DNA of 12,466 nucleotides from VBCK01 sp036270655 (GCA_036270655.1 DATBCD010000028.1:1-12466), one strand, 5' to 3'. Shown: positions 1 to 8,196, counted from the stretch's first letter. Program-made: numbers and translations. Notes: generated from the letters alone by a model not told the origin.

Positions 1-947
<947 letters not shown>

Positions 948-969
948 GTTGGACTCCGAAGCATGGATG

Positions 970-1506
970 TCATGAGGTCAGTTGCGCGCGCATCGCGTCC
1001 AGCCGGGCCCGCACGGAGCCGTCGAGCACGCGATCGCCGACCGTCACGCGGACCCCGCCGATCAGTTGCGGCTCTATCCGCAGCTCCGGCTTCAGGCGGC
1101 GCGGGAACTTGTGGCCGAGGCGCTTGACCAGATCGACGAGCTGCGCATCGGTCAGCGCAAAGGCGGTCTCGATCAGGCAGTCCGCGGTCCCCTCGGCGTC
1201 GTTTTTCAGTCGGCCGAACTGTGAGGCGACCTCGGGCAGGGCGGCCAGGCGCTTGTTCTCGATCACCACTTTCAGGAACGCACCGAGCTCGGGCGGCAGC
1301 GCGGTGGGTGCGACCGCGCTGATCAGATCGACGATCTGCTGGTCGGAGATACGCGGATCGGTGGCCAGGCTGGCGATCTGCGGCTGCGCCACGGCCTGGG
1401 CCATGGCCTGCAGCAGCGGCAGCCAGGCGTCGGCCGCACCCTTGGCGGAGGCCGCCTCGAAGAGGGCTTCGGCGTACGGGCGGGCGATGGTTGACAGCTC
1501 GGCCAT
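970..1506 (-). CDS. atpH: ATP synthase F1 subunit delta
   Basis: The delta subunit sits on top of F1 and joins the alpha/beta head to the peripheral b stalk (the counterpart of mitochondrial OSCP). The 178-residue product matches the usual length of about 175-180. It has the family N-terminus with STIARPYAEALFEAA, a helical N-terminal domain over about residues 1-105, then the C-terminal part with IGGVRVTVGDRVLDGSVRARL (about 150-170), which is the most conserved delta segment. The ATG start lies only four bases after the atpF stop, and its ribosome-binding site would lie in the end of atpF; only a weak AAG is visible, so translational coupling to atpF is likely (inference). It ends 22 bases before atpA. 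Confidence 0.97.
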   Translation of the reverse strand: MAELSTIARPYAEALFEAASAKGAADAWLPLLQAMAQAVAQPQIASLATDPRISDQQIVDLISAVAPTALPPELGAFLKVVIENKRLAALPEVASQFGRLKNDAEGTADCLIETAFALTDAQLVDLVKRLGHKFPRRLKPELRIEPQLIGGVRVTVGDRVLDGSVRARLDAMRAQLTS

Positions 1507-1510
1507 GGCG

Positions 1511-1981
1511 CTACAGCTTGGCCTTGAGCTGCTCGAGCAGCTCGGCGTGGACCTTGGGATTGACCTCGCGCTTCAGGATCTGCTCGGCGCCGGCCACCGC
1601 GAGCGCGGCGACCTGGTCGCGCAACACGATCTTGGCGCGAACCACCTGCTGCTCGGCCTCGGAGCGCGCCGCCTGGATCAGACGGTCGCCCTCGAGCTTG
1701 GCCTGCGCCTTGGCCTCCTCGAGGATCAGCTGGGCGCGTTTTTCGGTCTCGGCGATCAGGGTCTGCGCGCGGACGCGCGCCTCCGCGTCGAGCTCGGCGG
1801 CCCGCCGCTGGGCCTCGCCCAGGCTGCGCGTTCCCTGTTCGGCGGCCGCCAGGCCGTCGGCGATCTTCTGGCGGCGCTCATCCAGCGCCTGGATCAACAG
1901 CGGCCAGAGGAACTTCATCGTCACCCAGCCGGCGACGAACAGGACGACTGCCTGGATAAACAGCGTGGCATTCAGATTCAT
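1511..1981 (-). CDS. atpF: ATP synthase Fo subunit b (peripheral stalk)
   Basis: Subunit b anchors the peripheral stalk in the inner membrane and dimerises through a long helix that reaches delta on top of F1. The 156-residue product has the standard length and plan: MNLNATLFIQ, one membrane helix over about residues 6-26, the conserved KFLWP at its cytoplasmic end, then an almost uninterrupted charged, alanine-rich amphipathic helix (about 33-156) typical of the b-dimer coiled coil. Its ATG is preceded by a modest GGGG-type ribosome-binding site. The 77-bp gap to the upstream atpE stop holds the palindrome GCGCTAGCGC (2045-2054) and two copies of GAAGCGGGC (2009-2017, 2038-2046), of unknown meaning. 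It ends four bases before atpH. Confidence 0.97.
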   Translation of the reverse strand: MNLNATLFIQAVVLFVAGWVTMKFLWPLLIQALDERRQKIADGLAAAEQGTRSLGEAQRRAAELDAEARVRAQTLIAETEKRAQLILEEAKAQAKLEGDRLIQAARSEAEQQVVRAKIVLRDQVAALAVAGAEQILKREVNPKVHAELLEQLKAKL

Positions 1982-2058
1982 GCGGCACCCCGATGCGCGC
2001 CGGGCCGTGAAGCGGGCCCTGACGCGTCTGACGGTTGGAAGCGGGCGCTAGCGCGCGA

Positions 2059-2304
2059 CTAGCCTGCCGTGAAGGGGCTGGCAACGGCGAACCAGAGCGC
2101 GATCCCGGTGCCGATGATGAACGAGGCGTCGATCAGACCGAGCAGCAGGAACACCTTGGTCTGCAGCGCGTTCATCAGCTCGGGCTGGCGCGCCGAGGAT
2201 TCGATGAACTTGCCCGACATGATGCCGATGCCGATGCAGGCGCCGGCCGCGCCCAGTCCTATGATCAGGCCGCACGCGATGGCAACCAGGCCGATGTTAG
2301 TCAT
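2059..2304 (-). CDS. atpE: ATP synthase Fo subunit c (rotor ring proteolipid)
   Basis: Subunit c forms the proton-driven rotor ring in the inner membrane and is present in many copies per enzyme. The 81-residue product is a two-helix hairpin: helix 1 with the glycine-rich GLGAAGACIGIGIMSG (about residues 16-31), the polar loop ARQP (38-41) that contacts F1, and helix 2 with LLLGLIDASFIIGTG (about 53-67). Asp59 in GLIDAS corresponds to the essential ion-binding carboxylate, Asp61 of E. coli. I see no obvious sodium-type set of ligands, so proton coupling is inferred. The ATG follows a good AGGAGA ribosome-binding site in an AT-rich leader. A second ATG five bases upstream reads straight into a stop and is not used. 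It lies between atpB and atpF in the canonical order. Confidence 0.98.
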   Translation of the reverse strand: MTNIGLVAIACGLIIGLGAAGACIGIGIMSGKFIESSARQPELMNALQTKVFLLLGLIDASFIIGTGIALWFAVASPFTAG

Positions 2305-2340
2305 TGCATCTCCTATATATATTGAGTGTTAAGCGAAATC
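2305..2340 (-). promoter_or_regulatory. AT-rich translation initiation region of atpE
   Basis: In the 48-bp gap between atpB and atpE, the sense strand reads CTTAACACTCAATATATAT followed directly by AGGAGATGCA and the ATG. This is the strongest ribosome-binding site in the atp cluster, and its surroundings are strikingly AT-rich for this GC-rich DNA, so the site should be unstructured. In E. coli, atpE has an A/U-rich translational enhancer that raises synthesis of subunit c over its neighbours on the same mRNA. A matching role here is inference from position and composition. Confidence 0.55.
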
Positions 2341-2352
2341 TTTGCGGCCGCC

Positions 2353-3210
2353 TCAGTGGGCGGCGTGCGACTCCTGGGCCTGCCCGATGTACACCAGGGT
2401 CAGCATCATGAAGATGAACGCCTGCAGCAGAATGATCAGGACGTGGAACAGAGCCCAGATGGTGCCGGTGAGCACGTGAAGGGCCACGCCGAACAGCGTG
2501 AAGCTGCCGCCGAGCAGCGCGATCAGGAAGAAAAGCAGCTCGCCTGCGTACATGTTGCCGTACAGCCGCATCCCCATCGAGAAGGTCTTGGACACGTACT
2601 CGATCAGGTTCAGGCCGAAATTGGCGGCCGCCAGAAAGAGCGCGCCGATCCACGTCAGCGGGTTCAGGCTCAGGTGCACCTGCCCGAACGGTGCGACAAA
2701 CAGCTCCTTCAGGAAGCCGAACAGTCCCTTGACCTTGATGCCGTAATACAGCGACAGCACCAGCACGCCCAGGGCCATCCCGAGCGGCGCGTTCAGGTCC
2801 GCCGTGGCCAGAGGGCGCATGTGTTCGGCCCCGAACAGGCGGGCCAGGCGCGGGATCGCATCGACCGGAATCAGGTCGATCGCGTTCATCAGCGTGACCC
2901 AGCAGAATACGGTCAGGGCGAGCGGCGCGGCGTAGGTGCGATCGACCGAGACGACCGCCTTGGCCTGCTCGTCGACCAGTTCGACCAGCATCTCCACGAA
3001 CGCCTGCAGCCGGCCCGGTACGCCGGGGGTCGCCCGCCTGGCGACCAGGCGCAAGGAGATCAGCACCACGCTGACCGTCAGCAGCGAAAAGGCGAGGGTG
3101 TCGTAGTGGACAACCGAGAAATCGAACAGGCCGTGCTGGTCGGCGCTGGCAAATTGGCGCAGATGGTGCGCGATGTATTCGGAGCCCGTTGTGGATTCGG
3201 GGGATGTCAT
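2353..3210 (-). CDS. atpB: ATP synthase Fo subunit a (proton channel)
   Basis: Subunit a is the inner-membrane stator that provides the two proton half-channels beside the c ring. The 285-residue product shows the family's helices. The diagnostic segment SMGMRLYGNMYAGELLFF (about residues 211-228) contains Arg215, matching the essential Arg210 of E. coli. The final segment ALFHVLIILLQAFIFMMLTLVYI (about 253-275) contains the conserved Gln263 facing that arginine. NAIDLIPVD (109-117) is also typical. The ATG start lies six bases after the atpI stop with no clear Shine-Dalgarno sequence, so coupling to atpI is plausible. The N-terminus (MTSPESTTGSEYIAHHLRQF) has the form usual for Burkholderiales. 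The frame is intact. Confidence 0.98.
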   Translation of the reverse strand: MTSPESTTGSEYIAHHLRQFASADQHGLFDFSVVHYDTLAFSLLTVSVVLISLRLVARRATPGVPGRLQAFVEMLVELVDEQAKAVVSVDRTYAAPLALTVFCWVTLMNAIDLIPVDAIPRLARLFGAEHMRPLATADLNAPLGMALGVLVLSLYYGIKVKGLFGFLKELFVAPFGQVHLSLNPLTWIGALFLAAANFGLNLIEYVSKTFSMGMRLYGNMYAGELLFFLIALLGGSFTLFGVALHVLTGTIWALFHVLIILLQAFIFMMLTLVYIGQAQESHAAH

Positions 3211-3216
3211 TGCAAT

Positions 3217-3636
3217 TCAACGCCGGATAAGCGCAGCAGGTTGTATCAACAACACGGCAATGACCGCCACGATCAACGCCGACCAAACCACATCGCGGAC
3301 CGTCCGGGCGATCAAGATCAGCAACCCGATCGTGAGGACGACCTTGATGAACTCGCCGACCAGGAGTGCAAGCGCATACACCTGCGCGCGTCCCGATCCA
3401 CCGTCAACCGCGCGCGACTGCGGCAGGTGCCCGAACCGCGCGAGATTCAACGCAAACAAACCATTTGGCAGGGTGCAGGCCAGGCCGCCGAGTAACGCCG
3501 AAACCGCCGCGCGATGTCCGCCGATCACCCCCGCACCCGCCGCGACAAGCAGCGAGGTGAGGAATTGCGCCGCGACGACCCGGAACATCACCGGAACCTG
3601 TTGTCGCCGCGTCGCCGGACGCGCCGTCGCCCGCAC
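3217..3636 (-). CDS. atpI: ATP synthase accessory protein I
   Basis: AtpI is a small membrane protein encoded first in many atp operons; it is thought to help assemble the c ring or to take up magnesium, and is often dispensable. The product has four predicted membrane helices (about residues 18-37, 43-66, 86-108 and 114-133). GEFIK (94-98), at the start of the third-helix core, is the typical AtpI motif. Start choice is uncertain. The GTG at 3636 gives 139 residues with a basic N-terminus. An in-frame ATG at 3588 gives 123 residues and has an AGG eight bases upstream. Two in-frame TGA codons just upstream of the open region exclude a longer form beginning with ATG. The gene is the first of the atp cluster, 118 bp after parB, and its stop lies six bases before atpB. 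Confidence 0.85.
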   Translation of the reverse strand: MRATARPATRRQQVPVMFRVVAAQFLTSLLVAAGAGVIGGHRAAVSALLGGLACTLPNGLFALNLARFGHLPQSRAVDGGSGRAQVYALALLVGEFIKVVLTIGLLILIARTVRDVVWSALIVAVIAVLLIQPAALIRR

Positions 3637-3686
3637 CTGCCCAGGCGACCACGCGGCCGTCTCCCCGTCCCCTCCAAAGCGGTGCG

Positions 3687-3715
3687 AGTTTACGGCGCGG
3701 TGTCATCAAGGGCAA
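3687..3715 (-). promoter_or_regulatory. Candidate sigma-70 promoter for the atp operon
   Basis: On the minus strand, TTGCCC (complement of 3710-3715) is followed after exactly 17 bases by TAAACT (complement of 3687-3692). Each hexamer matches the consensus at four of six positions. It lies in the 118-bp gap between the parB stop and atpI, the longest gap between mnmG and atpA, which is where an atp promoter would be expected. This is a visual match in GC-rich DNA, not proof; readthrough from parB is also possible, as no clear terminator with a T-run is seen in the gap. Confidence 0.35.
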
Positions 3716-3754
3716 GTCGGCCCCGGTGCGTGCTTGACGCCGCTCAAAGCCGGG

Positions 3755-4630
3755 TCATTTGTGGCCGGCGTCGGCCCGCAGGCGGTCGATCAACGCCTGC
3801 AGCTGATCCAGGCTTGCGAAATCGATTCTGATCTGTCCCTTACCCTGCGCACCGACGCGTATCGCGACGGTCGCGCCAAGCGCGTCGGATAACTCCTCCT
3901 GCAGTCGGGTCACGTCGCGGTCCGTGGCTGGACGCGGACGCGCGCTTTTGCCCGCTGGCCGCAGCGCGTGCTCGACCAGCGCTTCGGCTTCGCGCACCGA
4001 CAGTCCGCGCGCGGCGATGTGCTGTCCGAGCTGGATCTGCTCCGCGGCCTGCAAAGACAGCAGCGCGCGGGCATGCCCCATTTCGAGGGCGCCGTCCATC
4101 AGCAGCTGCTGTACGGGGCCCGCCAGGTTCAGCAGCCGCAGCAGGTTGGTGGTCGCGCTGCGTGAGCGGCCGATCGCCTGCGCGGCCTGCTCGTGCGTGA
4201 AGCCGAATTCCTGGATCAGGCGCTCTACGCCACGCGCCTGCTCCAGCGCGTTCAGGTCCTCGCGCTGGATATTCTCGATCAGCGCGATGGCCAGCGCGGC
4301 CTCGTCGGCCACCAGCTTGACCAGCACCGGGACTTCGTCCAGCCCCGCCATCTGCGCGGCGCGGTAGCGCCGTTCGCCCGCGATGATCTCGTAGGAATCG
4401 CCCCCGGTCGGCCGCACCAGGATCGGCTGGATCACGCCCTGGGCGCGTATCGAGTCGGCCAGTTCGCTCAGGGCATCCGGGTCCATGCGGGTCCGCGGCT
4501 GATAGCGGCCGGGACGAAGCTGCGACAGCGCCAGCGTCTGCGGCGCGCCGGCCGGCGCCTCCATCACGGTCGCGCTGTCGCCCAGCAGCGCGTCGAGCCC
4601 GCGTCCCAGCCCCTTCGGTCTTCTGTTCAT
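3755..4630 (-). CDS. parB: Chromosome partitioning protein ParB (CTPase, parS-binding)
   Basis: ParB binds parS sites, loads as a sliding clamp driven by CTP, and recruits ParA and SMC to segregate the origin region. The 291-residue product has all the expected parts. The N-terminal KGLGRGLDALLG (6-17) stimulates ParA ATPase in this family. The CTP-binding domain has QGVIQPILVR (64-73), the GERRYR box (85-90) and ENIQRED (119-125). A helix-turn-helix parS reader lies at about 145-166 (FTHEQAAQAIGRSRSATTN). The C-terminal dimer domain (about 237-291) ends in LDQLQALIDRL. The ATG start lies five bases after the parA stop. The reading frame stays open far upstream of this ATG, but that extension only overlaps parA in another frame and is not coding. 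Two parS sites lie about 3.6 kb upstream, before mnmG. Confidence 0.98.
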   Translation of the reverse strand: MNRRPKGLGRGLDALLGDSATVMEAPAGAPQTLALSQLRPGRYQPRTRMDPDALSELADSIRAQGVIQPILVRPTGGDSYEIIAGERRYRAAQMAGLDEVPVLVKLVADEAALAIALIENIQREDLNALEQARGVERLIQEFGFTHEQAAQAIGRSRSATTNLLRLLNLAGPVQQLLMDGALEMGHARALLSLQAAEQIQLGQHIAARGLSVREAEALVEHALRPAGKSARPRPATDRDVTRLQEELSDALGATVAIRVGAQGKGQIRIDFASLDQLQALIDRLRADAGHK

Positions 4631-4635
4631 CGGTG

Positions 4636-5415
4636 TCAGCCCGTCCGCATCGATTTGACCCGCTCGATCACTTCGGCCCCGAACGAGACATAAGCCTGCG
4701 CTCCGCGCGCGTTGCGGTCGAATACGACCCCGGGCACCCCGTGGCTCGGCGCCTCCGCCAGGCGCACGTTGCGCGGGATGATCGTGCGGAACACCTTGTC
4801 TCCAAAATGCGTTTCCAGCTGGTCCGACACCTGTTGCTGCAGCGTCATGCGCGAGTCGAACATTACGCGCAACAGCCCGATCAGCTCCAGGTCGTGATTC
4901 AGTCCGCCGTGCACCCGCTTGATCGTGTTGACCAGGTCGGTCAGGCCTTCCAGCGCGAAGTACTCGCACTGCATCGGAATGATCACGCCTTGCACGGCGC
5001 ACAGGCCGTTCAGCGTCAGCAGCGACAGCGAGGGCGGACAATCGATCAGCACAAAGTCGTAAAGGTCGACGAGCGGCGCGAGCGCGTCGCGCAATCGCGA
5101 TTCCCTGCGATCCAGGCCGACCAGCTCGATCTCGGCGCCGGCCAGCTCGCGATTGGCACCGATCAGGTCGTACGCTCCCCCGGGCGAGCGCACGATCGCC
5201 TCGGCGGCGGTCGCCAGGCCCAGCAGCACGTGGTACACGGTGCGCGGCAGCGTGCGCTTGTCGACGCCGCTGCCCATCGTCGCATTGCCCTGAGGATCCA
5301 GGTCGATCAACAGCACGCGCTGCTGCTGGGCGGCCAGCCCGGCAGACAGGTTGACTGCCGTCGTCGTTTTGCCGACGCCGCCTTTCTGGTTCGCGATGCA
5401 AAAGTGCCGGGACAA
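4636..5415 (-). CDS. parA: Chromosome partitioning ATPase ParA (Soj type)
   Basis: ParA is a Walker-type ATPase that binds DNA without sequence specificity as an ATP dimer and pulls ParB-parS complexes apart. The 259-residue product has the deviant Walker A KGGVGKTT (11-18, with both lysines), LLIDLDPQGNAT (35-46), Walker B FVLIDCPPSL (121-130), and the basic IIPRNVRLAEAPSHG segment (212-226) linked to DNA binding. The short N-terminus without a DNA-binding domain marks the chromosomal Soj type (type Ib) rather than type Ia plasmid ParA. The start must be the TTG at 5415: the family N-terminus (about MxxxFCIANQKGG) begins there and no in-frame ATG occurs before codon 47. It begins 12 bases after rsmG and ends five bases before parB. 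The weak start may keep ParA levels low (inference). Confidence 0.97.
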   Translation of the reverse strand: MSRHFCIANQKGGVGKTTTAVNLSAGLAAQQQRVLLIDLDPQGNATMGSGVDKRTLPRTVYHVLLGLATAAEAIVRSPGGAYDLIGANRELAGAEIELVGLDRRESRLRDALAPLVDLYDFVLIDCPPSLSLLTLNGLCAVQGVIIPMQCEYFALEGLTDLVNTIKRVHGGLNHDLELIGLLRVMFDSRMTLQQQVSDQLETHFGDKVFRTIIPRNVRLAEAPSHGVPGVVFDRNARGAQAYVSFGAEVIERVKSMRTG

Positions 5416-5427
5416 GGCCTCGATCCG

Positions 5428-6093
5428 TCAGCGCGATGGCGGCGCCGGCCGCAACACGATCAGATGGCGCGCCTCCTGCAGCAGCGGGACGCGCAGTTCA
5501 GCTGTGCGCGCCGCAGTCACATCCGGCGGCAGCTGCAGCAGTTCCTCGGCGGGCAGGCGGCCCTTCATCGCAATCCAGTGTCCGCCTGGCGCAAGAAGAT
5601 GCCGGGTCAGCGATACGAATGCCGCCAGCGAGCCCAGCGCACGCGAGACGATGACGTCGAACTGGCCTTGCAGCTGCTCGAGCCGGCCGTGCAGTGTGTG
5701 GACGTTGGTAAGTACCAACTCCAAGCTCACTTGTGTAGTGAATGCACACTTCTTCGCGACAGCGTCAATCAGCGTGAATTGGTGGCCAGGTAGTGCCACG
5801 GCCAGAGGTATGCCGGGCAGACCGGCACCGGCGCCGGCGTCCAGAATCCGCAGCGGCGGTGCGGCCGGCAGCTCGCGGACCAAGCTCAAGCTGTCCAGCA
5901 GGTGATGGCTCAGGACCTCGTCCTCCTTCGTGACGGCGGTCAGGTTGTGGATCCGGTTCCAGCGCAGCAGCAGCCGCACGAAGCGTTCCAGCTGCCCGCT
6001 TTGCGCAGGCGTCAGCTCCAGGCCCAACTCGCGCGCGGCCACGCCGATGCAGTGGGCGCTGACTTCGAAGTCCGAGTCGAGCGACGCCTGCAC
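5428..6093 (-). CDS. rsmG: 16S rRNA (guanine-N7) methyltransferase RsmG
   Basis: RsmG (GidB) uses S-adenosylmethionine to methylate N7 of G527 in 16S rRNA; loss of it gives low-level streptomycin resistance in many bacteria. Visible motifs, numbered from the GTG at 6093 (221 residues): LLLRWNRIHNLTAV (41-54), the SAM-binding ILDAGAGAGLPGIPLA (83-98), TLIDAVAKK (107-115), VSRALGSL (149-156) and the WIAMKG strand (173-178). E. coli has LPGIP and a GTGPG loop; here the loop is GAGAG. I chose GTG 6093 because it gives the family length and avoids overlap with mnmG, whose stop is at 6119. A TTG at 6174 would add 27 proline- and glycine-rich residues overlapping the mnmG end. No strong ribosome-binding site is visible for either start. 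Confidence 0.93.
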   Translation of the reverse strand: MQASLDSDFEVSAHCIGVAARELGLELTPAQSGQLERFVRLLLRWNRIHNLTAVTKEDEVLSHHLLDSLSLVRELPAAPPLRILDAGAGAGLPGIPLAVALPGHQFTLIDAVAKKCAFTTQVSLELVLTNVHTLHGRLEQLQGQFDVIVSRALGSLAAFVSLTRHLLAPGGHWIAMKGRLPAEELLQLPPDVTAARTAELRVPLLQEARHLIVLRPAPPSR

Positions 6094-6118
6094 CGGTGGC
6101 CCGCCGCCCGGGCTCCGC

Positions 6119-8101
6119 TCAGGCGGCAAGGCGGCGGCCGGCTGCACGGGGTGCGTCGGCCCGCCCGGCACCAAGCGGCTCGTTCGGCGGCCCCCCGCGC
6201 TGGCGCAGCCGCTTCAAATGGACCAGCAAAAGCGAGATCGCCGCTGGCGTGACACCGGATATCCGGCTCGCCTGGCCAACCGTCCCGGGCCGATGAGCAG
6301 CCAGCTTCTGCCGGACTTCGACTGACAGACCGGCCACGGCCGCGTAATCGATGTCGCCCGGGATCGTCGTCGTCTCGTGAGATTCGTGCCGCGCCACCTC
6401 GACCTGCTGGCGGGCGATGTAACCCTCGTACTTGGCGGCGATTTCGACCTGCCGGGCCACCGTGGGGTCGCCGTCGACCCCATCCACCGGTTGCCCGAGC
6501 TGCACGCCGTCAACAGATCTAATGGATAGAAGATCCGCGTAGCGGATCGACGGCCGCTTCAGGAGCGAAAACAGTGTGTACTCACGTTCCAAGGATTTAC
6601 CGAACAGCCGCTCTGAGTCGTCGTTGTGAAGTATGCGAGGGTTCACCCACGTCGACCGCAGCCGTTCCAGTTCGCGCGCGACAGCATCGCGCTTGCGGTT
6701 GAACTGATCCCACCGGGTGTCCCCGACACACCCGAGGCGGCGGCCAACCTCGGTGAGCCGCATGTCCGCGTTGTCTTCCCGCAACGACAGCCGGTATTCG
6801 GCGCGGCTGGTGAACATCCGGTACGGTTCGGTGACGCCGCGGGTGATCAGGTCGTCGACCAGCACTCCGAGATAGGCTTGGTCGCGCCTCGGATACCACG
6901 TGTCGCGGCCGAGCGCCTGCAGTCCGGCGTTCAACCCGGCCAGAAGACCCTGGGCTGCGGCTTCTTCATAGCCGGTGGTCCCGTTGATCTGACCGGCAAA
7001 AAACAGGTTCGAGATTGCGTGCGTCTCCAGGGTCGGGCGAAGCGAACGCGGATCGTAGTAGTCGTATTCGATCGCATAACCGGGTCTGAGCACGTGCGCC
7101 TGCTCCAGACCGCAGATGCTATGGACCAGGTCCAACTGAACATCGAAAGGCAGCGAAGTGGAAATCCCGTTCGGGTAGAACTCGCTGGTCGACAGGCCCT
7201 CGGGTTCCAGGAAGATCTGGTGTGAGTCCTTGCTCGCAAACCGATGTACTTTGTCTTCAATCGACGGGCAGTAGCGGGGACCGATTCCCTCGATCACTCC
7301 CGAGTACATCGGCGAGCGATCCAGATTGGCGCGGATGATCTGATGGGTCCGGGTGTTCGTGTGCGTGATCCAGCACGGCAGCTGCGCTGGATGGCGGTCG
7401 GCCGAGCCGAGGTACGAGAAGACCGGCACCGGATCGGAATCTCCGGGCTGTCGCTCGGTCCGGCTGAAGTCGATCGTCCGGCCGTCCAGCCGCGGTGGGG
7501 TGCCTGTTTTCAGGCGCCCACGCGGCAGGCCCAACTCGGCCAGGCGGCGCGCAAGCCAGATCGCCGGCGGATCACCGGCGCGTCCCGCCGCGTGCTGCTC
7601 GAGTCCCACATGAATCAGGCCGTTCAGGAACGTGCCCGTGGTCAGCACGACGCACCGGGCTGTGAACCGGATGCCCGACTGGGTGACGACGCCCGTGACC
7701 CGATCGCCCTGCAGCAGCAGATCGTCAACCGGCTGTTGAAACAGAAACAGGTTGGGCTGGCGCTCCAGGCTGCCTCGGATCGTCGCGCGGTACAGCGCCC
7801 GGTCCGCCTGGGCCCGGGTCGCCTGCACCGCTGGCCCCTTCGAGGCGTTCAGGATCCGGAACTGGATGCCGGCGTCGTCGGCCGCCAGCGCCATGACGCC
7901 ATCGAGCGCGTCGATCTCTTTGACCAGGTGACCCTTGCCGATTCCGCCGATCGAGGGGTTGCAGGACATCTGACCCAGGGTCTCGAGGTTGTGTGTGATC
8001 AGAAGCGTCGTCGCACCCAGGCGCGCGGACGCCAGGCAGGCCTCGGTGCCGGCGTGACCACCGCCGATCACGATCACGTCGAAATCGCTTCGAAATCCCA
8101 T
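6119..8101 (-). CDS. mnmG: tRNA uridine-5-carboxymethylaminomethyl modification enzyme MnmG
   Basis: MnmG (GidA) is a FAD enzyme that, with MnmE, installs (carboxymethyl)aminomethyl groups on U34 of certain tRNAs, using NADH, a folate one-carbon unit and glycine or ammonium. The 660-residue product starts MGFRSDFDVIVIGGGHAGTE, with the FAD-binding GGGHAG at 13-18. SCNPSIGGIGKGH (48-60) holds Cys49, and GPRYCPSIEDK (274-284) holds Cys278, the equivalents of E. coli Cys47 and Cys277. AGQINGTTGYEEAAAQG (369-385) is the second family signature. The MnmE-interacting C-terminus ends at about LLLVHLKRLR (624-633). A further tail of about 27 residues is low in complexity and absent from the E. coli protein (629 residues). 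Although the frame is open upstream to 8188, ATG 8101 fits the family; its ribosome-binding site is weak. It is first in the mnmG-rsmG-parA-parB run. Confidence 0.98.
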   Translation of the reverse strand: MGFRSDFDVIVIGGGHAGTEACLASARLGATTLLITHNLETLGQMSCNPSIGGIGKGHLVKEIDALDGVMALAADDAGIQFRILNASKGPAVQATRAQADRALYRATIRGSLERQPNLFLFQQPVDDLLLQGDRVTGVVTQSGIRFTARCVVLTTGTFLNGLIHVGLEQHAAGRAGDPPAIWLARRLAELGLPRGRLKTGTPPRLDGRTIDFSRTERQPGDSDPVPVFSYLGSADRHPAQLPCWITHTNTRTHQIIRANLDRSPMYSGVIEGIGPRYCPSIEDKVHRFASKDSHQIFLEPEGLSTSEFYPNGISTSLPFDVQLDLVHSICGLEQAHVLRPGYAIEYDYYDPRSLRPTLETHAISNLFFAGQINGTTGYEEAAAQGLLAGLNAGLQALGRDTWYPRRDQAYLGVLVDDLITRGVTEPYRMFTSRAEYRLSLREDNADMRLTEVGRRLGCVGDTRWDQFNRKRDAVARELERLRSTWVNPRILHNDDSERLFGKSLEREYTLFSLLKRPSIRYADLLSIRSVDGVQLGQPVDGVDGDPTVARQVEIAAKYEGYIARQQVEVARHESHETTTIPGDIDYAAVAGLSVEVRQKLAAHRPGTVGQASRISGVTPAAISLLLVHLKRLRQRGGPPNEPLGAGRADAPRAAGRRLAA

Positions 8102-8147
8102 CTGCGAGGTAGCTTGCGGCCCGACCGACCGGCTGGCTACAAACGTA

Positions 8148-8153
8148 AGTATA
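8148..8153 (-). promoter_or_regulatory. Candidate -10 box of the mnmG promoter
   Basis: TATACT on the minus strand matches the sigma-70 -10 consensus at five of six positions, 47 bases before the mnmG ATG. No good -35 hexamer lies 16-18 bases upstream; the sequence there is GC-rich (around 8171-8176). If it is real, parS site 1 (8181-8196) lies immediately behind it, so bound ParB could affect initiation. It may need an activator or may not be a promoter at all. Confidence 0.35.
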
Positions 8154-8180
8154 GAGCCACGCCCTAAGGAACGCGCACGA

Positions 8181-8196
8181 TGTTCCACGTGAAACC
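8181..8196 (+). other. parS centromere site 1 (ParB-binding)
   Basis: TGTTCCACGTGAAACC matches the bacterial parS consensus TGTTYCACGTGAAACA at 15 of 16 positions, differing only in the last base. It is a near-palindrome centred on CACGTG. parS is the loading site for the ParB clamp, and parAB lies about 3.6 kb downstream on the same side. It lies 80 bp upstream of the mnmG start codon and exactly 50 bp from site 2, in the opposite orientation. Confidence 0.92.

Noticed and set aside
2009..2054. Palindrome GCGCTAGCGC and direct repeats GAAGCGGGC in the atpE-atpF gap as a terminator or operator
   Set aside because: They are short, GC-rich and without a T-run; such words are expected by chance in DNA of this composition, and a stop here would cut the atp operon in two.
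2470..2485. CACGTG hexamers inside genes (also near 5226, 6899 and 7090) as more parS sites
   Set aside because: They share only the six-base core or a little more; the flanking TGTTY and RAACA bases are missing and the sites lie in coding sequence.
3187..3197. DnaA-box-like words such as TGTGGATTC (also TGTGGATCC near 5945) hinting at a replication origin
   Set aside because: They are isolated, imperfect, and inside or at the edge of coding sequence, with no AT-rich unwinding region or cluster nearby. The origin may be close but is not in this window.
2326..3495. 389-codon plus-strand open frame opposite atpB and atpI
   Set aside because: It is antisense to genes with clear family motifs, very rich in Gln, Asp, Arg and His, and crosses two gene boundaries.
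3404..3706. Minus-strand frame from ATG 3706 overlapping atpI in another phase, as an alternative atpI start
   Set aside because: Its Gly/Arg-rich sequence has no AtpI features, while the overlapping frame has four membrane helices and GEFIK. I see no evidence for a frameshift joining the two.
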